A stretch of 64,000 bases of DNA from contig CM042694.1 of the NCBI GenBank assembly GCA_023614405.1, forward strand, positions 114,760,685 to 114,824,684, in the 5' to 3' direction. Positions 57,863 to 64,000 of the stretch are shown piece by piece. The notes under the pieces were generated by a model. The model searched no databases and had not been told where the DNA came from. It was given only the letters and a program-made list of their open reading frames with translations. Both the position numbers and the translations under genes were made by a program. Numbering within the stretch: the first letter of the stretch is position 1; the number at the start of each line of letters is the position of its first letter. The stretch comes from Avena insularis. Taxonomy: Eukaryota > Streptophyta > Magnoliopsida > Poales > Poaceae.

Positions 57863-60800
57863 CTATTTGAAAACAGACTCTGCGGGTCTCTGAATTTGGT
57901 CCTCGATGAATTTCTCTAGAGTTATAACTTGAAAGGCATCAACATCTTCATTGTAAGAATCTCCAGCAATATAGTGTTTGAGTCGCTATCCATTCACTAC
58001 TTGTGTAGTATTATCTTTTAAAGAAGAAATTTTTATTGCTCCTGAACGGTATACTTCTTCTATAATGAAAGGTCCTTCCCATTTTGACAGTAGCTTTCCT
58101 GCAAAAAATCTGAGACGAGACCTATACAGTAGAACTTTCTCACCAACATGAAATTCTCTCTTAAGTATTCACGTGTCATGCCATCTTTTAACTTTTTCCT
58201 TAAAGAGCCTAGCATTTTCATAGGCTTCACTCCTCCATTCATCTAAAGAACTTAAGTCAAATAATCTTTTCTCACCAGCGAGCTTACAATCTCTATTTAG
58301 TTCTTTAACTGCCCAGTAAGCTTTGTTTTCTAATTCTAAGGGTAGGTGACAAGCTTTCCCATAAACCATTTTATAAGGAGACATCCCCATATGATTTTTG
58401 TAAGCAGTTCTATAAGCCCATAAAGCATCATTCAACTTCTTCGCCCAGTTTTTTCTAGACCTATTAACAGTCTTTTGCAAGATGGATTTAATTTCTCTAT
58501 TTGATAACTCTACTTGCCCGCTAGTTTGGGGGTGATAAGCTGAAGCAATTCTATGATTAACATCATATTTAGCAAGGGTCTTCCTAAAACCACCATGAAT
58601 GAAATGAGAACCCCCATCAGTCATGAGATACCTAGGCACCCCAAACCTAGGAAAGATAACATCCTTAAGCATTTTTAGAGAAGTCTCCCCGTCAGCACTC
58701 TTTGTAGGAATGGCTTCTACCCACTTAGTAACATAATCAACGACAACAAGAATATGAGTGTAACCTTTCGAAGGGGGGAAAGGACCCATAAAGTCGAATC
58801 CCCAGCAGTCAAAAGGTTCAATAACTAGAGAGTAGTTCATAGGCATTTCATTGCGTCTAGAAATATTACCAACACGCTGACATTCATCACAAGATAAAAC
58901 AAATTTTCTTGCATCTTTAAAAAGGGTAGGCCAGTAGAAACCTGATTGTAGCACCTTTTGTGCAGTTCTATCTCCTGCATGATGTCCTCCATAACCACTA
59001 CCATGACATTTACGCAATATCTCCTTTTGTTCATATTCTAGAACACATCTTCGCATAATACCATCCACTCCCTCTTTGTATAAGTGTGGGTCATCCCAAA
59101 AATAATGCCTCAAATCATAGAAGAACTTCCTTCTTTGCTGAGCTGTAAAAGTTGGAGGCAAATACTTGGAGACAATAAAGTTAGCATAATCAGCGTACCA
59201 AGGGCTCCCTCGCGAGCTTACCCCTACTGCAGCTAACTGTTTATTTGGAAAAACTATCATTAACAGGCATAGGGTCAAAAGAGATGTTTTCTAATCGAGA
59301 TAAATTATCAGCTACAGGGTTTTCAGCACCCTTCCTATCTACTATATGTCGATCAAACTCTTGTAAAAGCAGCACCCATCTAATAAGCCTAGGCTTAGCG
59401 TCCTTCTTCGTCATAAGGTATTTAATAGCAGCATGGTCAGTATGAATGGTGACTTTTGAGTCTACAATATAGGGCCTAAACTTATCACAAGCAAAAGCAA
59501 CAGCTAGACATTCCTTTTCAGTAGTAGCATAATTCCTTTGAGCAGCGTCTAGAGTCTTACTAGCATAATGGATAACGTTTAACTTTTAATCAATACGTTG
59601 CCTAAGGACAGCACCTACAACAAAATCACTAGCATCACACATTATTTCAAAGGGTAAACTCCAATCAGGTGGTTGAACAATAGGGGCTGTAGTTAAAGCC
59701 TTCTTAAGAGTTTCAAAAGCTTCCTTACAATCATCATCAAAAATGAAGGGTACATCTTTTTGAAGAAGATTAGTAAGGGGTTTTGATATCCTAGAAAAGT
59801 CTTTAATAAACCTTCTATAGAAACCAGCATGACCAAGGATACTACGAATACCTTTGATGTCTCTTGGGCATGGCATCTTCTCAATTGCCTCAACCTTAGC
59901 TCTATCAACTTCTATGCCTCTTTCAGAAACTTTATGCCCAAGGACAATCCCTTCATTAACCATGAAGTGGCATTTCTCCCAATTAAGAACAAGATTAGTT
60001 TCTTCACATCTCTGCAAAACTTTATCAAGGTTGTGTAGACAATTATCAAAAGAAGTTCCATAGGCAGAAAAGTCATCCATGAACACTTCTACAATTTCCT
60101 CACAAAAACCATGAAAGATAGCAGACATGCACCTTTGAAAAGTAGCAGGAGCATTACATAAACCAAAAGGCATACGTCTATAAGCATAAGTTCCGTAAGG
60201 GCAAGTAAAAGTAGTTTTTTCTTGATCTTGTTGTTTAACAGCAATTTGAGAGAAGCCAGAGTAACCATCAAGAAAACAAAAATGGGTCTTTTTAGACAAC
60301 CTTTCCAACATTTGATCAATAAAAGGAAGCGGGTAATGATCTTTCTTAGTAACTTTATTGACTTTTCTAAAATCAATGCACATCCTATAGCCTACTACTA
60401 TTCTTTAAGGAATAAGCTCATCATTATCATTAGGAACAACGGTAATACCTCCTTTTTTAGGAACACAATGAATAGGACTAACCCATTCACTGTCAGCAAT
60501 AGGGTAAATAATACCAGCATCAAGGAGTTTCAATACCTCATTCCTTACCACTTCCTTCATCCTAGGATTTAAACGTCGTTGGTGCTCTACTACTGGCTTT
60601 GCATCTGGTTCTATGTTGATAGAATGCTCACATATAGTAGATGAAATCCCTTTTAAATCATCCAGAGTATAGCCCATAGCTCCTCGGTGTTTCCTCAAAA
60701 CCTCCAATAACCTTTCTTCTTCCTTCCCTGAAAGTTTAGCGCTAATAATAACAGGATATATCTTTTTATCATCAATATAAGCATATTTAAGATCATTAGG

Positions 60801-61634
60801 GAGAGGTTTTAGATCGAAAACCGGATCCTTTTTAGGTGGCATCGTGGTACCCAAGTTTTCTACAGGCAAGTTATGCTTAAGCATCTTAGGTTGATCACGG
60901 AGAATCCTGTCAATCTCATTCCTTTCTTCCATGAAGATTTCACTTTCATGATCTTCCATAAATTGATGCAAAGCATTGTTAGGAGCAAGAGAAATAGAAG
61001 CAAGTTGTTCAACTCTAAAATCCTCATTATGGGTTTCCTCTTCGCAAGGTTCTTTAGCAAATTTCGAAAAATTAAACTCATAAGATTCCCCATCAAACTT
61101 AGTCAAGATTTTCTCCCTCTTGCAATCAATAATAGCTCCACAAGTACTCAAGAAAGGTCTACCAAAAATGATAGGATACGTTTTACTAGCAGCTGAACCA
61201 AGTACTAGAAAATCAGCAGGGTATTTAATCTTACCACAAAGAACTTCCACGTCTCGTATAATACCAATTGGAGAGATGGTCTCTCTATTAGCAAGGTGAA
61301 TAACCACATCAATCTCTTCCAACTCGCAAGGACTGATTTCATGCATAATTTCTCTGTAAAGCTCATAAGGAATAGCACTGGAACTTGCACCAATATCACA
61401 TAAACCATAATAGCAATGATCACCAATTCTAATAGAAAGCACAAGAACACTAGCCTTTTTAGTTCTATTAGGATGTGAAACAATATTACAAGCATCCTCA
61501 CAAAATACTATGTGCCCATCTTCTATGCTTTTAGTGACAAGGTCTTTCACAATTGCTACCACAGGTTCAATGTTTATTTGTTCATCAGGTTTTATAGTTC
61601 TCTTTTCACTTTTGGTGATTACATTAGTTATCAT
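57863..61634 (-). pseudogene. Element A pol: protease, RT, RNase H, integrase (disabled)
   Basis: Protease has YGLCDIGASSSAIPYELYR and PIIFGRPFLSTCGAIID. RT has SPIHCVPKKGG, MCIDFRKVNKVTKKDHYPLP and catalytic VFMDDFSAYG. RNase H follows (59290-59590). The integrase HHCC is GGHHAGDRTAQ with CDECQRVG; the DDE core is DFMGPFPPSKGYTHI, MTDGGSHFIHGGF and SGQVELSNREIKS. A C-terminal KWEGPFIIEEVYRSGAIKI domain follows. Breaks: TAA 60405-60407, TAA 59586-59588, a frameshift near 59250, TGA 58169-58171 and TAG 57986-57988. The pol stop is at 57863. Confidence 0.93.
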
Positions 61635-61652
61635 AGGATGGTCCTTTACCTT

Positions 61653-62576
61653 TTATGGGAAGGGAATCTTCTCGATATAAGGTTCGGGTAAGATGGGATC
61701 AATAATGCAATACTCAGCACTCCCAATAGGAACATAGTCAACAATTTCTTTGTAAGGTGCATGGTATTTATTCCATCCCCTTTTTGGAATTTCGATATAG
61801 GAAGCAAAAGCTCTAAAGCAATTCATAATAACTTGCAAATCAAGACCATAAACATTACTAATATTTTGAAAGTCATCAGTTCCCATAAAAGATTCAATGC
61901 ATTCATAATCATAATTTATACCTGACTTTCTACCTTTGTCATTCTCCCAAGTTTCAGCATTATCTTGAATACGGTCCAGAAGATCCCATTTAGCTTCTTC
62001 TTCCATACGAGTGAATGATCCAGCACAAGAAGCATCCAATAAATCTTTATCATGAAGAGAAAGCCTTGCATAAAAGTTATTGATAATAATATTGTTGGGG
62101 AGCTCATGAATGGGACATTTGAGCATTAGTAACTTCAATCTCCCCCAAGCTTGAGTTGTACTCTCTCCATCAAGAGGCCAAAAGTTGTATATTTGATTCC
62201 GATCTTTATGAATCTCACTAGGAGGATAAAACTTTGAATAAAAGAGAGGCACTATTTCCTCCCATTCCAGAGCTTGACCATTCTTCAGCAACTTATAACA
62301 TTCCTCAGCTCTTCCTTTCAGTGATAATGAGAATAACTTATTCTTAACTTGATCTGTAGTAATACCTGCACACTTGAACAACCCGCATAATTCGTGTATA
62401 AAGAGCAAATGATCACCGGGATGGACAGTTCCATCCCCAACATAGTAGTTATCCATAACACGATCAATAATTCTTGTAGGTATTTTGAAAACATCATTCT
62501 CAGCAGGTGGTGGCTTATCTACTACCTTAGCAGTGGTAGTAGCATTACCAAATAAGAAACTCAGCGAATTATCCAT
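61653..62576 (-). CDS. Element A gag (307 codons, open)
   Basis: Starts ATG 62576. Contains IIDRVMDNYYVGDGTVHPGD, LFSLSLKGRAEECYKLLKNG, FWPLDGESTTQAWGRLKLLM and WDLLDRIQDNAETWENDKG, the Retrotrans_gag fold of this gypsy group. No CCHC knuckle seen. It ends in a stop at 61653, just before the protease frame, that probably interrupts an originally continuous gag-pol frame. Confidence 0.88.
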   Translation of the reverse strand: MDNSLSFLFGNATTTAKVVDKPPPAENDVFKIPTRIIDRVMDNYYVGDGTVHPGDHLLFIHELCGLFKCAGITTDQVKNKLFSLSLKGRAEECYKLLKNGQALEWEEIVPLFYSKFYPPSEIHKDRNQIYNFWPLDGESTTQAWGRLKLLMLKCPIHELPNNIIINNFYARLSLHDKDLLDASCAGSFTRMEEEAKWDLLDRIQDNAETWENDKGRKSGINYDYECIESFMGTDDFQNISNVYGLDLQVIMNCFRAFASYIEIPKRGWNKYHAPYKEIVDYVPIGSAEYCIIDPILPEPYIEKIPFP

Positions 62577-62684
62577 AACGAAAATAAAGCAACTAGCGAG
62601 TAAACAATACTCGAGTAGAAGTTTCCTTTACCGTTCCACTCTCAATAGCGCTTCACTCCCGACAGCGGCGCCGGAAAATAGTCT

Positions 62685-64000
62685 TGATGACCCACAAGTA
62701 TAGGGGTGTATCGCGATAATTTCGATAAGTAAGAGTGTCGAACCCAACAAGGAGCGAAGGTCTTTGGCTAGTGGTATGGATCAGGAATTCTCTGCAAATA
62801 CTTAGCAAACGGATTTTTAGGGGTTTTTGATAAAGCAAGTAAACAAAGCACGAGTAAATAAAAGACAGTAGGACTAAATGCACCAAGTGGCCCAATCCTT
62901 TATGCAACAAAGGACAAGCCGGTTGTATTACTTAAGATGACCAAACATTCTCGAGGACACATGGGAAGACTGTCAAGTGCTTTCGCTTCATATAGTTGAT
63001 TAATCTTCTTTAGCTTGCTAAGTGTTGTGTGGGTGAACCTGTGCTAATGTACGACATTCCTAGGACTAATACATACTTGTGATTATACCCCTTGCAAACA
63101 TCCGTAAGTACAAGAAAGTAATTAAGGTAGAAACCTAACCACAGCTTTAAACTCTAAGACCCTTACGTCCCTTGTGCAATGGTTTCCTAACGGGGGTTCA
63201 GGTTTACATCACTCAACCCCTACGATTAGTAGCCAAATACACAATGCATTCCCCTAGACCCATATAGGTGAAGTTTCATGTAGTCGACGTTCACATGACA
63301 CCACTAGAAGAAGTACACCACAACTTAAATATCAAACTATTGAATCTTTCTCAACACAACTCCACTACTAACAACATGACTTCTCCCATGTCCTCAAGAA
63401 CAAAACGAACTACTCACAAGACATCATATGGATCATGATCAGAGATGGAATAATGATGTATAACAATCTGAACATAAACAATAATTCAATGGTTCACTCA
63501 ATAGCATCAAGTACAAAGAGTAATCAACGCCGGGAAAGTTTCCCCTATGAACTATGCAAGATTCAACGCAATTGTTACAGCAATATGGAGAAGGTGATGA
63601 GGGTGTTGATGGTGATGATGGTGGTGATGATGATGATCCCGATGAAGTCCAGCTTGATGATGGTGTTGATGGCGACGATCTCCCCTCTCTGGGAAGGAAT
63701 TCCCCCGGTAGAAATCATCGCGGCTCTCTGATGTTTTCGCCCCTTGAGGCGAAATCTTCGTGGTCGCTCCTCGAGTCTTAGGGTTTCGGAGGATGATATC
63801 GCCCGGAGGAGGCTGGAGTGGGCCAGGGTGGCCACACCACCTGCTGGCGCGGCCTAGGGCTGCCCGCGCCAGGGGGTGGTGTGGGCCCCCTGTGGCCCAT
63901 CTCCACTCTGTCTTCTGGCATCCTTAGTCTTTTGGGAAAATAGGATTTTCCGTATATTTTCCCGAAATTTCTGATCTTCGCAAGTTTTGCCTCCAAGCAG
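62685..64000 (-). repeat. Element A 5' LTR, cut by the window edge
   Basis: Starts TGATGACCCACAAGTATAGG. (GAT)4 near 63624. By comparison with the others it should end about 190 bp past the window. Confidence 0.9.

Larger units (their letters stand above)
45379..64000 (-). mobile_element. Element A: Ty3/gypsy LTR retrotransposon (right end outside the window)
   Basis: 3' LTR 45379-46885; internal region 46886-48632 plus 56788-62684, interrupted by nested element B; 5' LTR from 62685 to beyond the edge. The order gag, protease, RT, RNase H, integrase on the minus strand defines gypsy. The primer site near 62656-62672 (CGGCGCCGCTGTCGGGA) is of tRNA-Asp type. The left target flank is GGGTC (45374-45378). 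Family name not assigned with certainty; similar Triticeae elements are common. Confidence 0.93.

Overview
The window is nuclear DNA from a grass, most likely Pooideae and Triticeae-like. The evidence is one spliced GT-AG gene (NOB1), Stowaway MITEs, nested Ty3/gypsy elements with tRNA-Asp-type primer sites, a copia LTR starting like BARE-1/Angela/WIS, LINE, hAT, CACTA and Helitron remnants, and heavy C-to-T decay in the transposons. There is no bacterial gene, CRISPR array or rRNA gene, and I recognised no tRNA gene.

The interesting part is 1.4-32 kb. On the minus strand, 23.9-28.4 kb holds an F-box/Kelch gene (SKIP4-like). Its inferred 3.4-kb first intron carries about eleven copies of a C/D-box snoRNA. 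Most copies share box C, box D', box D, a terminal stem and a guide matching the plant 18S rRNA sequence AUACCGUCCU (helix 24, the '790 loop'). About 400 bp away, divergently transcribed, is an intact five-exon gene for NOB1, the PIN endonuclease that cuts the 18S 3' end. The shared spacer has two oppositely oriented telo-box motifs (AAACCCTA). A guide for 18S methylation and an 18S processing enzyme therefore appear to share one promoter region. Between 1.4 and 20 kb the F-box/snoRNA unit has been duplicated several times and decayed: F-box fragments at 1.8, 4.4, 11.3 and 12.2 kb, four snoRNA relics at 2.2-3.2 kb, and short relics at 13.9 and 15.8 kb.

This duplicated zone is broken up by: a complete but dead Ty1/copia element (6284-11213, target duplication ACCTA); LINE fragments (13.2 and 19.9 kb); a Helitron-type 3' end (13.7 kb); a CACTA terminus (14.64 kb); a hAT dimerisation-domain fragment (16.6 kb); a tandem array of about 286 bp units (17.4-19.35 kb); a broken GRF zinc-finger gene (20.5 kb); unassigned exon-like sequence (21-22.7 kb); and a GTAGCA-rich repeat (22.7-23.05 kb).

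From 33 kb on the sequence is almost all transposable elements. A GC-rich LINE-like element (33.3-41.9 kb) is split by a non-autonomous gypsy-like element C (34461-41491, target duplication TAGTG). A BARE-like copia LTR starts at 44634 and is interrupted at 45379 by gypsy element A (45379 to beyond the right edge). A contains element B, with the same LTR family and orientation (48633-56782, target duplication CTATG). A carries gag, protease, RT, RNase H, integrase and an accessory ORF, all with nonsense codons. B has gag, a wrecked protease, no RT or integrase, and a different accessory ORF.
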